DNA of 64,000 nt from Marinobacter sp. F3R08 (GTDB lineage: Bacteria > Pseudomonadota > Gammaproteobacteria > Pseudomonadales > Oleiphilaceae), in contig NZ_JAHKPI010000020.1 in the NCBI RefSeq assembly GCF_018860425.1, positions 186,001 to 250,000 on the forward strand. The letters run 5' to 3'. Under the pieces are notes generated by a model. That model was not told the origin of the DNA and searched no databases. It saw nothing but the letters and a program-made list of their open reading frames with translations. Position numbers and translations under genes: made by a program. This document shows, piece by piece, positions 50,243 through 60,289 of this stretch (the stretch's first letter is position 1; each line of letters opens with the position of its first letter).

Positions 50243-53200
50243 CGGATCACCTCCACGCTGTCAGTCGCCGGCACAATTTCTTCCTCAAGTTGCAGGTCAT
50301 AACAGCAACCGTCCGGTTCCCAGCGCTCTGTAATCCAGTCGCGGATGTATCCTATGCGCTCACGTGCCTGATCAACCGGTGAATCCACCGGCATGCGATA
50401 AGCAATGCGCAGTATTGATGGCTCGGCATGCAGCAGGTCCAATACTTCCTGCATGCGCGTCTGGTAGTTGGAGTTCAGTTCGTTGTCGGAGTTGAAGGCA
50501 TCGCTGCCCAGATCCAGGCGAATAACCCGGTGGATGCTGGCCCCGAAATTGGCTTTGGTCATCCGACCCTGCGTGATACGCAAGACACGAGGATTCTCGG
50601 TGATAATCCGGTAACCACTTGGTAGCGTCCGCTCATCCACCTTGATGATGAAATTGCCGCCGCGAAGCTCGCTTGGCACATCGGCACAGGCCACGTGGTA
50701 ACGGCCATGCTCATCCGTGGTTATCAGCCATCCCCTCGGTGTGGCCAGACGCACCCCGGGCAGACCACCTTCACCAGAATCCTGATAGCCATTGCGGTTC
50801 TGATCGTCGTATACGGTGCCGATAATGTCCGTGCAGTCGAAAACCGGATCCGGAACAACCCGAACAACGGCCGACGCAACATCAGACAGACGTCTGGATA
50901 CCGGCAGGCTGGAGGCCCAGGCCGTATTGGTGTAGTCGTTGAATCCGACACCTGACCCGACAACCAGAAGCAGCTTGATGGTCAGAACTTCACTACCGCT
51001 GAGAGATTGTCCCGGCCAGGTCAAAAGACGACCCTCAACAACCGGCTCATAAGCGAAATCGTTGACGCGCGCAGAATCTTTGACGTACGTGAAGCCACTT
51101 GGTATCTGATCCTGCACATCAATATCAGTGATACGTTCAGACAGCGTATTCGTCGCGGTAATCGTGTAAGGGACTAACTCACCACGGGTAACACTGACTT
51201 TTGGCGTCGTCTTGGTGACGGCAATCGCGCTGTCCGGAATCGGATCAACCGGCAAGTGGTTATTCACCAGACTCATAACGCCGTCACTGAACTCGAAACT
51301 CGTGTAGTACCGGGTTCCTTCTGCGTCGCCGGTCAGAACTGACGCGTCGGTAGCACAGGACAGTGGGTCGTGCAGAGGTGCCTGATTATCAGGTGCCTGA
51401 TTGTTGGTCTGAACAAGCACCGTATCAGTCAGTGACCTTACAGAAAGCGTGTTGTCACAAACAGGGATCACATCAGAGAGTCCTGAGAGATACCCAGGTG
51501 GTGAGGTCAATTCCAGTGTGTAGGTTCCCGAAGGAGCGGAATCAAGCAGAACAAACTGATAGATACCATCATCGCCGGTGACCTGTTCCAGCGTACCCTG
51601 GAGCACATCCTCAGCCGTAAAGCCTGCAGGGCCGATGATTCGCACCGTCGCGCCGGAAACCGGCGTGCGGCTTTCGGAATCATAGACGACACCGGCAGGA
51701 TCCAGAGGCAGGCTCTGTTCAACAATATCCTGTCCACCAACAATCACCATCTCACTCAGCAGGCCCGTCGTGTTATCCGCGCCCGTCGGATTGCTCGGAC
51801 TGATGACACCCAGGGCAAACTCTTCCCCGCTTTCATTCGGAACGGGGCGACCGAAGTAATAGCCGCTATCAGGATGCCTGAAGCGCACTTCGTAACCTTC
51901 GCCAGGTGTCAGATTGCTGAATTCATAGCCACCGGTCGAATCAGTAACCGTTTCGGCGATTGCAACGCCGTCATGCCACAGCTCTACAGGCCATCCCGGA
52001 ACGCCGGTTTCGCCGGGATCAAAGATGTTGTCGTGACTGCTATCTCGCCACACATGCCCGGAAAGCGAAGGGATGGTCCACTCGGCGAAGTCATTTCCAT
52101 CCGACCGGGCAACACTGGTCAAATCAATGACTGAAATCGAACTGGGCGTGGTTGATACCGGAGTGGCTTCGCCGCCAGCGGTACCCGGAATGGTTGTACC
52201 ATTCAGCAATCCCTCGGGCTGATCCGGTTGTGTCACCTGATACACACCCGGTGGCAATCCGTCGAAGACATAGGAGCCATCACTCTCGGTGATGCGGCTG
52301 TCGCTGATGGAATTACCATTCTCATCGGTTCCGGAGAGCACAACAAGCTGACCACCCAGGCCCGTGTCATTGTCGTCGTATGCATCGTTGATGTTCCGGT
52401 CATGAAAAACCCGACCGGAAATGGAACGGTTACCCGAGGTTGAATCAGTCCATTCGGCGAAGTTGTTTTCAACTGACGCGAACTGGCTGGTCAAGTCAAT
52501 CTGCCGGATGGCGCTCGGCGTGGTCGTTGTCTCTGTCGCCTGCCCGCCAGCAGAACCCGGTATAGTGGCACCGTTCTGAAGCCCCTCGGGCTGATCAGGC
52601 TGGGTTACTTCGTACACACCCGGTGGCAATCCGTCGAAGAGATAGGAGCCATCGCTCTCGGTGGTGCGGGTTTCGCTGACAGCGTTGCCATCCTCATCAA
52701 TGCCGGTGAGCACAACACGCTGCCCTCCAAGGCCGGCATCAGTGCCGTCAAAGACATCGTTGATGTTCTTGTCATGGAACACCCGACCAGAGATAGAGCG
52801 ATCACCGGAATCGGTTCCACTCCATTCGGAGAAGTTGTTCTCATCCGATGAGTACAGGCTCCGGAGATCAATATCGTGAATAACACTGGGTGTTACATCA
52901 ACGTCCGTTACCCGGCCACCGGCCGATCCGGCAATGGTGGTACCGTTCTGCAACCCTTCAGGTTGGTCCGGTTGTGTCAGTCGGTACAGACCTGGTGGCA
53001 AACCCGTGAAGATATAAGTTCCGTCACTTGCGGTAACGGTGGTGGCGTTCACAGGATTATTGTCGTTATCCACACCCCACAGCACGATGGTCTGACCGCC
53101 AAGGCCGACATCGTCACCGTCGTAGAGGGCGTTACGATCAAGATCGTGAAACACCCGACCTGAGATACTTCGGCCCGGCGATGCCGGATTTACCAATTCC

Positions 53201-56200
53201 CCAAAGTCGTTACCAACGGATATATTCTGGGCCGTCAGATCAATGTTGGCGATAGCACTTGGGATCACCTCTGGCAGCGTAGCGTCACCGCCCGCTGAAC
53301 CGGCTATGGTCACGCCATTACTGGTTCCTCCGGGCTGATTCGGCTGAGTCAGTGTATACACGCCAGCCGGGAGTTCAGTGAAGGCAAAGGTCCCGTCGGC
53401 ATTGGTAAGACTCACGACATCAACGTTGTTACCATTGATATCGACACCCGAAAGCTCAATGCGCTGACCCTCCAGGCCCGAGTCATCTTCGTCGTAGATG
53501 TCACTGGCATTCCGGTCAAGAAATACCCGACCAAAGATGCTTCGACCCGTTGCCAGCTCGCCAAAATCCAGACCTTCGAGGACGGTAGCAGGTGGCAGAT
53601 CGATATTACTGATCCTACTCGGAGTCTCATCTACCCCGGACACCGTGCCGCCCGTTGCTCCGGCATTGGTTTTACCATTCGCGGTGCCGGTCGGCTGATC
53701 CGGCTCCGTCACGCTGTAGGTACCCGGCGGCAAATCTTCAAACTGGTAATTGCCACTATTATCGGTGGTCGTTGTGCGATCGACGGATCGCCCCTGCCAG
53801 TCGGTGCCACTCAGTACAATCTCGACACCAGCAATCCCGCTTTCACTGCCCTGACGCACGCCGTCATTATTCTCATCAATAAAGACCGTGCCCCCCAGAT
53901 CCGAAGGTGCCACTTCGGGGAACAGATTGCCCACGGAGCCACTGACTTCACCCGCGCCATTTTCGTTCAGCACAATGTTTACAATCTGGCTTTTCACCGA
54001 CGCGGTTTCGGGGTTGGACGCTACGCCGGCTGTGCCGGTGCTTCCATTGAGGGTAACAATGCTGCCGGTCACCGGATCACCGTTAAGTGACCCTGTGGGC
54101 TGTTCGGGCTGACAGACCGAATAGGTGCCAGCCGGCAGGCCACTGAACAGGAAGCTACCGGATGCCGAGGTTTGCCCCGGGTTTTGCAAAGTGGGGATAC
54201 CCGCAACCAGCGGACCGGCACAGCTATTGCCATCACGTAACTCAATGGTGACACCTGCCAGCGGGGTATCCTGCCCCGACGCAAAGACATCGCCATTGGT
54301 CAGATCATTATCCAGATACACCCGGCCAGACACATAACCCAGTGTGCTGACATTCAGCGTGCCAAAGGCCGCTTGCGGGTTGTCACCCAGGTCGGTCTGC
54401 AGAGCGCCAGCCTCAATTGTGTTGGTGTGCTCTCCAGCGGCCGACGCAGTCACATTCACTTCAACGGTACAGCCACCGGCTGGAACTACTGTTCCGCTCG
54501 CCAGGCTTACCTGGCCAGCACCCGCAGTGGCCGTGACGTTTGCAACCGGGCAGGTACCGCCCACATCAGGTGTTGCGTCAACCGTCACCGGCCCGGGAGA
54601 TACCGGCAGGTTATCGGTCAAGGTTGAAGTCAACGTCATGTCAACGTCATTGGGATTGTTGACGTAAATCGTGAGACGGGAAACACCGTTTTGCGGAATA
54701 ACCGCTGGCTCAAACTGTTTGGCGACTGTCGGCGCCGACGAAATCACGATTTGCGCACGGGTCTGATCGTCGTTCGTCACGCCCTCGTTTGTCGTTACGG
54801 TTCCGGTGGTAATCGTATTGGTATAGGTTCCTGGCACGTTGCTCAGCACATCCACGGCAACAAGGCAGGTTTCGCTTGCAACGAGGGAACCGCCCGCAAG
54901 GCGCACATCCGTCCCGGAAGGCGTAACACTCACGCTTCCTCCACAGCCGTTCGTGGCATTCGGGGTAGTCGCAACTACCAATCCTTCTGGCAAGGTATCG
55001 GTGAAGGCCAGCCCGCTGAGAGCTGCATTATTGGGGTTAGTGATGCTGATTGTCAGACGGTAGGGATTGCCCGCCGAACCCTGAGCTGTGCCCGTGCTGA
55101 AACCGGCAGGATCACCAGCATCCAGGGTCAGCCCCTCAATCGCCTTATGGACGCTCAAGGCGGACTTCGCCCGAAGGGTATCCTGCGCAGGCTCGTTATT
55201 GCTGACGGGAGCACCACCCACTTCGCCGGTCACTGCACCCGTCGGGATCTCGTTGACGTAATCCCCCTGCGCCGGGGCAACCACATCAATTTCCAGATAA
55301 CAACTGGCCGGCTCGGCGCTTGAACCCGCCGGAATGGTACCGCCAGTGATAGAGAACTGGTCTGTAGTATTGGCCAGGCTTCCGCCGCAGGTAGTCACCT
55401 CATTGGACGGCGAGGCAACCTCCAACCCTGCCGGAAATGCATCCACCAGTGACAGATTTTCAACTGGCTGCGACGTCGGGTTAAACAACGTGACACGAAG
55501 ACGCGAGCTTTCCCCCGGGGAGACAACCTTGGGAGTGAATTCCTTCACCACACCCAGACCGGTGCTGGTCTGAAGGCTACTGGATGCGGCATCCGCATTG
55601 GATATTCCCTGCGCTGATGTAACGCTGGTAGCAGGAATTATTGCGGTCACGGTGCCCGCTCTGTTCATTGTCACATCAACGGTGACCGTGCAGGTGTCCC
55701 CGGCCGCCAGACTGGCCCCGACAAGAGCCAGTGAGGTCTCACCAGGTACGGCACTGACAGCACCATCTGTGCAGGTTGTGGACGCATTCGCGGTGCTTGC
55801 AATCAGCTCGCCGGTCAACGCGCCCGAAGCCAGGCCGGTATCAGTAAAGTAGCTCTCCAGATTCAGATTACTGAGATCCAGGCTGCCATTATTCAGCAAG
55901 GTGATCACAAGCTGCGTGGCGGCTCCGGGAGCCGACAGGCTAGGCGTCGCATGGTTCAGAGAAACGATCACCGCGCCGCCCGAGCCATTCTGCAACGTGG
56001 CGCTGATCGGGTTTACGTTCTCCACCCCGCCAGACGCCGTCAACTCACCCGGCGCGATGGTATTGACCCAGTCACTGCCGCCCGTGGCCGTGACGTCAAA
56101 CAGCAGATCACAACTGCCTTGTGGAATTTCCGCCCCACTGAGGCTGACGCTACCACTGCCCTCCACTGCACTGATAACAGTGGCACCCGCACACGTTGTA

Positions 56201-58629
56201 TAGGCATTGGCCGGCGAACTCACCTGCATACCTGCTGGCAGGTTATCGACAACGCTGACGTCCTCCAGCACACCTGGCTGGGAGTTGGTCAACCGGATAG
56301 TCACCGTTGAGCTACCACCCGACTGGATCACATTGGGGAAAAAGGACTTGCTGCCACTCAATGCCGACAGGAAGTTGATATTCCGACTCACCGGCCCGGG
56401 GCTTTGAACTTGTCGTGACGTCCCGTCGGGCAGGGTTTCATCACCCGTCGCCGCACCCGCTGGCAGTTCATTGACATACGAACCCGCAGCACCCGTAACG
56501 TTGACTGTCAGCGTGCAGCGCCCGGCATCACCGACACCAAGATCCGCACGGCCAGGAACCTCGGCCCCCGTCAGCACCACCTGATCACTATCGGGCAATG
56601 CGCTGATAACGCCACCACAGGTGCTGGACGCATTGTTGGGTGAAGCCACCAACATGGGAGTGCCATTGCTTCCCAGCGGCAGATTGTCTGTCAGGGTGAT
56701 GTTGGTCACCGGATCCGCAGACAGGTTCACCAGGGTCAGAGTCATCGTTGCCGGAGAACCCTCCGGCTTGGAGCTCTCATCAAACGTTTTTTCAACCGAC
56801 AGTGTGGCACCACTGTTACTGAAGCTGGCAGAAGCTGATGTATCACTGCAAATACCGCCGCCATTACACACGTCTCCCCCGCCAATCGTGTTAACAATGG
56901 CACCCGCCTCAGCACTTTCCGGGGCCATGGCCCAGAAACGCACCGAACACGCAGCCGGAGAGCCCGCCGTGCCGGAAGGAATATCAAAGGTGAATTCAGG
57001 GCTCGCCTGGGTTCCACCGACCGCCAGGTTAGAACATCCCGTACCACTCAAAACGGGATCCGGATACGACTCGGTTGAATCCAGTAACTCCATACCGGTT
57101 GGCAGGTTATCCGTCACGGTTACCGTTTGTGGCTGAGTGCTGAAATTTCTGACCCGGACATCAAAGCGCACAGGGTTCCCGGGCGCCACCTCAGCAGGGC
57201 TGCTGCTTTTTTCAACACGGAACCGGTCCGCCACAGTAACCGACGCTACCGCCGGCTGACTGACCACATCCGCAGGGCTTGTCACTGCGACGCCGCCCTC
57301 AGGAATCGTATTGGTAAAGCTCTGGGCTGTGCCCGCGGCATCCAGAGTCGCGGTATAGGGCACCGTAATCAGGCAGTTACTATCCGGCTGCAAGGTTCCG
57401 CTGGTATATTCGAGAATCTCAGTACCCTGCCCCGTCAGACCCGTCAGGCTTGATCCTCCGGTACAGGAAACCGTCGGGGCCGAGGTGATCAGCAAATTAC
57501 TGTCGGCACCATCAATGTCGTCTGAAAAAGCACCCAGATCCAGCGCGCTCAGCGGGCTAGCATTCGTCAGGCGAATAGTCAGGATGGCTTCCTGCCCGGC
57601 TGAAACCGTGGCGGGAGAAAAATCTTTTTCCACACGCAACGCCGAGGTTACGCTCATGCTTGCGGTAGCATCGGAAGCCGGTGTAAGGCCACGCTGGTTA
57701 CCAAAGTCATTCGTGCGATCAATGGTGTTGGTCACGTTCGTTGAATAGGCATTATTGACGCCATCAGCCACGACCATAACGCTCAGCTCACAGGAACTGT
57801 TCGCTGGCACCTCACCGCCAACCGCTGTAATGGTGGTATCTGCAGCGGCTGGCGAAAAGGCAGGAGGGTTCGCGCCGCAGCTGATCTGTACATCAGGATC
57901 TGGCGCCACCGCCAAACCGAAAGTTCCAAGCTGGTCACGAATGGCGAAAGCCGGGCTGTCTCCGGCGCCATTCAACGGCAGGGGCTGAGATGCACTGTTA
58001 GAAATCGTAATGGTCAGACGTGTTGCCTCATCCGCCTTTACCACAGTACTGCTACTGAAACTCTTGCTGATCGTCGGCGCAGGCAATGCCTGGAAGTTGA
58101 GGGACTGCTGAGCCGCATCCGCGTTGGTTACCGCATTACCATCATGGGTTCCATTAATGCTGCTCGCGGGCAGCGTATTGGTGCCCGTACCGCTTTGAGT
58201 CGACGTCACTTCAACGACGATCTCGCAGTACCCTGCCTCGCCACCACCGTTTCTTGGCGGAATAGAGCCACCAGTCAGCTCAATCGTGTTGCTGCCCAGC
58301 GCAGCGGAAACGGTTCCGACAAACGCCTCCGGGTCACCCGTTCCGTCTTCACAGACCTGAGACACCACTCCGGCCCCAGCCACTCTGAAACCCGCAGGCA
58401 TTGTGTCTGTAAAGCTCACACCCGTGATATTGCCTGATTCGAAGTTGTTGCTCAGCCGTATCCGGAAACCATCAATATCGCCGACATAAGGTGTGCCGGT
58501 AAAACCATCAGCCCGTGTCTTGCTGACACCAATGTTCGCATGAGCTCCCAGGGAAAAAACCATGGAGCTCAACACGCACAGGCTGAGGAATAACCGAACA
58601 ATTCTCTGACTGGTATCCGGACGAAGCAT
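50239..58629 (-). CDS. Giant repetitive surface protein: about ten DUF11 repeats plus SdrD-B-like repeats
   Basis: 2796 residues with a signal peptide cut after AHA (residue 31). Residues about 32-1430 hold roughly ten DUF11 (conserved-repeat) units, each starting like LSVEKTFDESSKPEG and passing through a TDNLPxG turn. About nine SdrD-B/Cna-B-like beta domains follow (SGRVFHDKNINDVFDG, then DGSYLFDGLPPGVYEVTQPD), four of them near-identical. One further DUF11 unit (AIAVTKTTPKVSV) follows near the C-terminus. The C-terminal 100 residues look like a shortened OmpA-type domain. It is predicted to be an exported, stalk-like surface or adhesion protein, partnered with the downstream barrel. Its exact function is unknown. 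Confidence 0.85.
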   Translation of the reverse strand: MLRPDTSQRIVRLFLSLCVLSSMVFSLGAHANIGVSKTRADGFTGTPYVGDIDGFRIRLSNNFESGNITGVSFTDTMPAGFRVAGAGVVSQVCEDGTGDPEAFVGTVSAALGSNTIELTGGSIPPRNGGGEAGYCEIVVEVTSTQSGTGTNTLPASSINGTHDGNAVTNADAAQQSLNFQALPAPTISKSFSSSTVVKADEATRLTITISNSASQPLPLNGAGDSPAFAIRDQLGTFGLAVAPDPDVQISCGANPPAFSPAAADTTITAVGGEVPANSSCELSVMVVADGVNNAYSTNVTNTIDRTNDFGNQRGLTPASDATASMSVTSALRVEKDFSPATVSAGQEAILTIRLTNASPLSALDLGAFSDDIDGADSNLLITSAPTVSCTGGSSLTGLTGQGTEILEYTSGTLQPDSNCLITVPYTATLDAAGTAQSFTNTIPEGGVAVTSPADVVSQPAVASVTVADRFRVEKSSSPAEVAPGNPVRFDVRVRNFSTQPQTVTVTDNLPTGMELLDSTESYPDPVLSGTGCSNLAVGGTQASPEFTFDIPSGTAGSPAACSVRFWAMAPESAEAGAIVNTIGGGDVCNGGGICSDTSASASFSNSGATLSVEKTFDESSKPEGSPATMTLTLVNLSADPVTNITLTDNLPLGSNGTPMLVASPNNASSTCGGVISALPDSDQVVLTGAEVPGRADLGVGDAGRCTLTVNVTGAAGSYVNELPAGAATGDETLPDGTSRQVQSPGPVSRNINFLSALSGSKSFFPNVIQSGGSSTVTIRLTNSQPGVLEDVSVVDNLPAGMQVSSPANAYTTCAGATVISAVEGSGSVSLSGAEIPQGSCDLLFDVTATGGSDWVNTIAPGELTASGGVENVNPISATLQNGSGGAVIVSLNHATPSLSAPGAATQLVITLLNNGSLDLSNLNLESYFTDTGLASGALTGELIASTANASTTCTDGAVSAVPGETSLALVGASLAAGDTCTVTVDVTMNRAGTVTAIIPATSVTSAQGISNADAASSSLQTSTGLGVVKEFTPKVVSPGESSRLRVTLFNPTSQPVENLSLVDAFPAGLEVASPSNEVTTCGGSLANTTDQFSITGGTIPAGSSAEPASCYLEIDVVAPAQGDYVNEIPTGAVTGEVGGAPVSNNEPAQDTLRAKSALSVHKAIEGLTLDAGDPAGFSTGTAQGSAGNPYRLTISITNPNNAALSGLAFTDTLPEGLVVATTPNATNGCGGSVSVTPSGTDVRLAGGSLVASETCLVAVDVLSNVPGTYTNTITTGTVTTNEGVTNDDQTRAQIVISSAPTVAKQFEPAVIPQNGVSRLTIYVNNPNDVDMTLTSTLTDNLPVSPGPVTVDATPDVGGTCPVANVTATAGAGQVSLASGTVVPAGGCTVEVNVTASAAGEHTNTIEAGALQTDLGDNPQAAFGTLNVSTLGYVSGRVYLDNDLTNGDVFASGQDTPLAGVTIELRDGNSCAGPLVAGIPTLQNPGQTSASGSFLFSGLPAGTYSVCQPEQPTGSLNGDPVTGSIVTLNGSTGTAGVASNPETASVKSQIVNIVLNENGAGEVSGSVGNLFPEVAPSDLGGTVFIDENNDGVRQGSESGIAGVEIVLSGTDWQGRSVDRTTTTDNSGNYQFEDLPPGTYSVTEPDQPTGTANGKTNAGATGGTVSGVDETPSRISNIDLPPATVLEGLDFGELATGRSIFGRVFLDRNASDIYDEDDSGLEGQRIELSGVDINGNNVDVVSLTNADGTFAFTELPAGVYTLTQPNQPGGTSNGVTIAGSAGGDATLPEVIPSAIANIDLTAQNISVGNDFGELVNPASPGRSISGRVFHDLDRNALYDGDDVGLGGQTIVLWGVDNDNNPVNATTVTASDGTYIFTGLPPGLYRLTQPDQPEGLQNGTTIAGSAGGRVTDVDVTPSVIHDIDLRSLYSSDENNFSEWSGTDSGDRSISGRVFHDKNINDVFDGTDAGLGGQRVVLTGIDEDGNAVSETRTTESDGSYLFDGLPPGVYEVTQPDQPEGLQNGATIPGSAGGQATETTTTPSAIRQIDLTSQFASVENNFAEWTDSTSGNRSISGRVFHDRNINDAYDDNDTGLGGQLVVLSGTDENGNSISDSRITESDGSYVFDGLPPGVYQVTQPDQPEGLLNGTTIPGTAGGEATPVSTTPSSISVIDLTSVARSDGNDFAEWTIPSLSGHVWRDSSHDNIFDPGETGVPGWPVELWHDGVAIAETVTDSTGGYEFSNLTPGEGYEVRFRHPDSGYYFGRPVPNESGEEFALGVISPSNPTGADNTTGLLSEMVIVGGQDIVEQSLPLDPAGVVYDSESRTPVSGATVRIIGPAGFTAEDVLQGTLEQVTGDDGIYQFVLLDSAPSGTYTLELTSPPGYLSGLSDVIPVCDNTLSVRSLTDTVLVQTNNQAPDNQAPLHDPLSCATDASVLTGDAEGTRYYTSFEFSDGVMSLVNNHLPVDPIPDSAIAVTKTTPKVSVTRGELVPYTITATNTLSERITDIDVQDQIPSGFTYVKDSARVNDFAYEPVVEGRLLTWPGQSLSGSEVLTIKLLLVVGSGVGFNDYTNTAWASSLPVSRRLSDVASAVVRVVPDPVFDCTDIIGTVYDDQNRNGYQDSGEGGLPGVRLATPRGWLITTDEHGRYHVACADVPSELRGGNFIIKVDERTLPSGYRIITENPRVLRITQGRMTKANFGASIHRVIRLDLGSDAFNSDNELNSNYQTRMQEVLDLLHAEPSILRIAYRMPVDSPVDQARERIGYIRDWITERWEPDGCCYDLQLEEEIVPATDSVEVIR
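52066..53545. repeat. Four tandem repeats of about 371 bp encoding SdrD-B-like domains
   Basis: Units begin near 53545, 53174, 52803 and 52428 and end near 52066, each encoding a domain that starts RSISGRVFHD (RSIFGRVFLD in the first). Spacing is 371 to 375 bases. The protein sequence is strongly conserved between units, especially PDQPEGLQNGTTIPGSAGG. Recombination between units could change the length of the protein. Confidence 0.85.
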
Positions 58630-59014
58630 AAAGAACCTTCCTGATCATTGAATTCTGCGCCGGAATGCAAGGCACACTAACGACCAGCAGAAGCTGGCTG
58701 GCGAGATTATATTCACCTCGACCAGACACCAGACAGATCATGAAATCGAAAACTGGATGAGCTCAAAAACACCGGATATCCGCGCATTAAAACCCTGAAG
58801 AACACGCAGCCGAGGCAGGAAAACACCGACCACGCCATACCCGGCAAGGCCTATCAAACACTCAATGGAGAGACCGGGACCTTTATCTGAGCGGACAGAC
58901 AGAGCACTCTTAAATGGATCAACGGGGTGAAAATCCCGTTCTAGATTTGTTGGCCAGAGCCATTTACTTCAAAATTAGCATTGAGACCCAAAACCTGACC
59001 CTCTGGATCTGTTG
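58630..59014. other. Divergent intergenic region (385 bp)
   Basis: No convincing gene is seen here. The region separates the start of the giant DUF11 gene from the start of the binding protein/histidine kinase operon and must hold both promoters. A short hairpin (AACGGG at 58921, CCCGTT at 58935) lies in the leader of the rightward operon. I recognised no known riboswitch in it. Confidence 0.6.
58921..58940. other. Short leader hairpin
   Basis: AACGGG and CCCGTT are perfect 6-base complements around GTGAAAAT, about 75 bases before the binding-protein gene. It may be an operator or an RNA hairpin. The evidence is only the symmetry. Confidence 0.3.
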
Positions 59015-60289
59015 ATGCGCCCTATCCCGTTGTTGATCCTTTTCACCCTTCTTTACTGCAACGTCGCATCGGCCAACCATCCTCCGGAAACCCGGGTGGA
59101 TGTCATGCACTGGTGGGTATCCCCGGGTGAACGGAACAGCATCAATACTATCCGGCACTATCTTGACGAGCAGGGGCTTGTTTTTCATGAGCAGGCCGTC
59201 AGTGGTAGCGGCACCGACCGGTTTACCAATGTACTACGCCAACAGGTAGCCTCAGGAAAACCACCGATGGCAGCACAAGCCATCGGTTATGACATCCGCG
59301 ATTGGGCACGTTCAGGAGAACTCGTGAACCTGGATGATATTGCCGAGGAACAGCAATGGGACGAAGTCATTCCTTTTGCTATCCAACACCTTTCCAAATA
59401 CCAGAACCACTGGGTTGCCACCCCTATCAATGCGCACTCCACCAACTGGTTATGGGTCAACCATGAACAGTTCACGCGTCTTGGCCTGACTGAGCCCGAC
59501 ACCTGGGCCGACCTGATTACCATACTGGATACGGCCAAAAGCGCCGGGCTCATCCCGATCGTTATTGGCCATGAAGCCTGGGAGCACACGCTTCTGTTTG
59601 AATTGGTTGCCGTCGGAGCGGGAGGCCCGGAGTTCTACCGCCGGACCTTCATCCACCTCAACCCCAATGCCGGCGACATTGAAATTCTCCATCGCATTTT
59701 CGAACGCATGAGCCTGTTGAGGAAGTACCTGGATCCGGGAATGGGTGAGCGCAGCTGGAATGAAGCCACCGACCTCATCCGCACTGGCAAAGCGCTGCTT
59801 CAGGCCCAGGGAAGCTGGGTTAACGGAGAATTCAGTGCCCACGGACTGGTGCCGGGGCAGGACTTCGACTGCTTTCGCTTCCCAGACACCCAGGGGGTCA
59901 TGCTCCTGAATAGCGACCAGTATATATTTTTCAAAAACTACCCGGCGACACCCGAAACGCGGGAGGCTGTTGTCAAAACACTCATCAGCATTGACCTGCA
60001 ACGCGATCTCAATATTGCTACCGGTGCGGCACCCGCGAGAGTCGACGTGCCGCGAGCCGGGTTCAACCAGTGCGGCCGAAAAGCGATCAACGACATGCGA
60101 GCAACAAACATGCGACGGACAATCATGGGGTCAATTGCCATGGGCAATGCCAATCCCGCCCCGGTGAAAAATGCCCTTTACGAAGTTATCAGCGACCATC
60201 TGATGGGGCGAATCACCAATGCGCAGGCAGTAGAACGCGTCGAGCTTATACTGGCCGAATCGCCCCGTCCAACTGGAACAAGACAATGA
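59015..60289 (+). CDS. Family 1 extracellular solute-binding protein, probable sensory partner of a histidine kinase
   Basis: 424 residues with a signal peptide (cleavage after ASA, residue 20). The fold pattern of family 1 (sugar-type) binding proteins is visible: VDVMHWWVSPGERNSINTI at the start, PMAAQAIGYDIRDWARSGELVNLDD, and LLQAQGSWVNGEF with the Trp that often stacks on a sugar. There are no ABC permease or ATPase genes beside it; its stop overlaps the start of a histidine kinase gene (ATGA). That suggests it senses a periplasmic ligand and passes the signal to the kinase. The ATG at 59015 is preferred to the adjoining TTG. Confidence 0.85.
   Translation: MRPIPLLILFTLLYCNVASANHPPETRVDVMHWWVSPGERNSINTIRHYLDEQGLVFHEQAVSGSGTDRFTNVLRQQVASGKPPMAAQAIGYDIRDWARSGELVNLDDIAEEQQWDEVIPFAIQHLSKYQNHWVATPINAHSTNWLWVNHEQFTRLGLTEPDTWADLITILDTAKSAGLIPIVIGHEAWEHTLLFELVAVGAGGPEFYRRTFIHLNPNAGDIEILHRIFERMSLLRKYLDPGMGERSWNEATDLIRTGKALLQAQGSWVNGEFSAHGLVPGQDFDCFRFPDTQGVMLLNSDQYIFFKNYPATPETREAVVKTLISIDLQRDLNIATGAAPARVDVPRAGFNQCGRKAINDMRATNMRRTIMGSIAMGNANPAPVKNALYEVISDHLMGRITNAQAVERVELILAESPRPTGTRQ

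Noticed and set aside
52066..53545. Regularly spaced repeats considered as a CRISPR array or mobile element
   Set aside because: The units are about 371 bp, in frame and encode protein domains; no short repeats with unique spacers and no transposase are present.
54691..55323. Plus-strand open frames within the giant DUF11 gene
   Set aside because: The minus-strand frame is continuous for 2796 codons with repeated domain motifs; these are by-products of repetitive, GC-rich coding sequence.
58630..59014. Riboswitch in the leader of the binding-protein operon
   Set aside because: Only a short 6-bp hairpin is visible; no known riboswitch consensus, including the c-di-GMP class, could be matched by eye.
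60070..60285. Upstream in-frame extension of the histidine kinase
   Set aside because: The extension would overlap the binding-protein gene by 220 bases and has no domain-like sequence; the ATG at 60286 directly precedes the first membrane helix.
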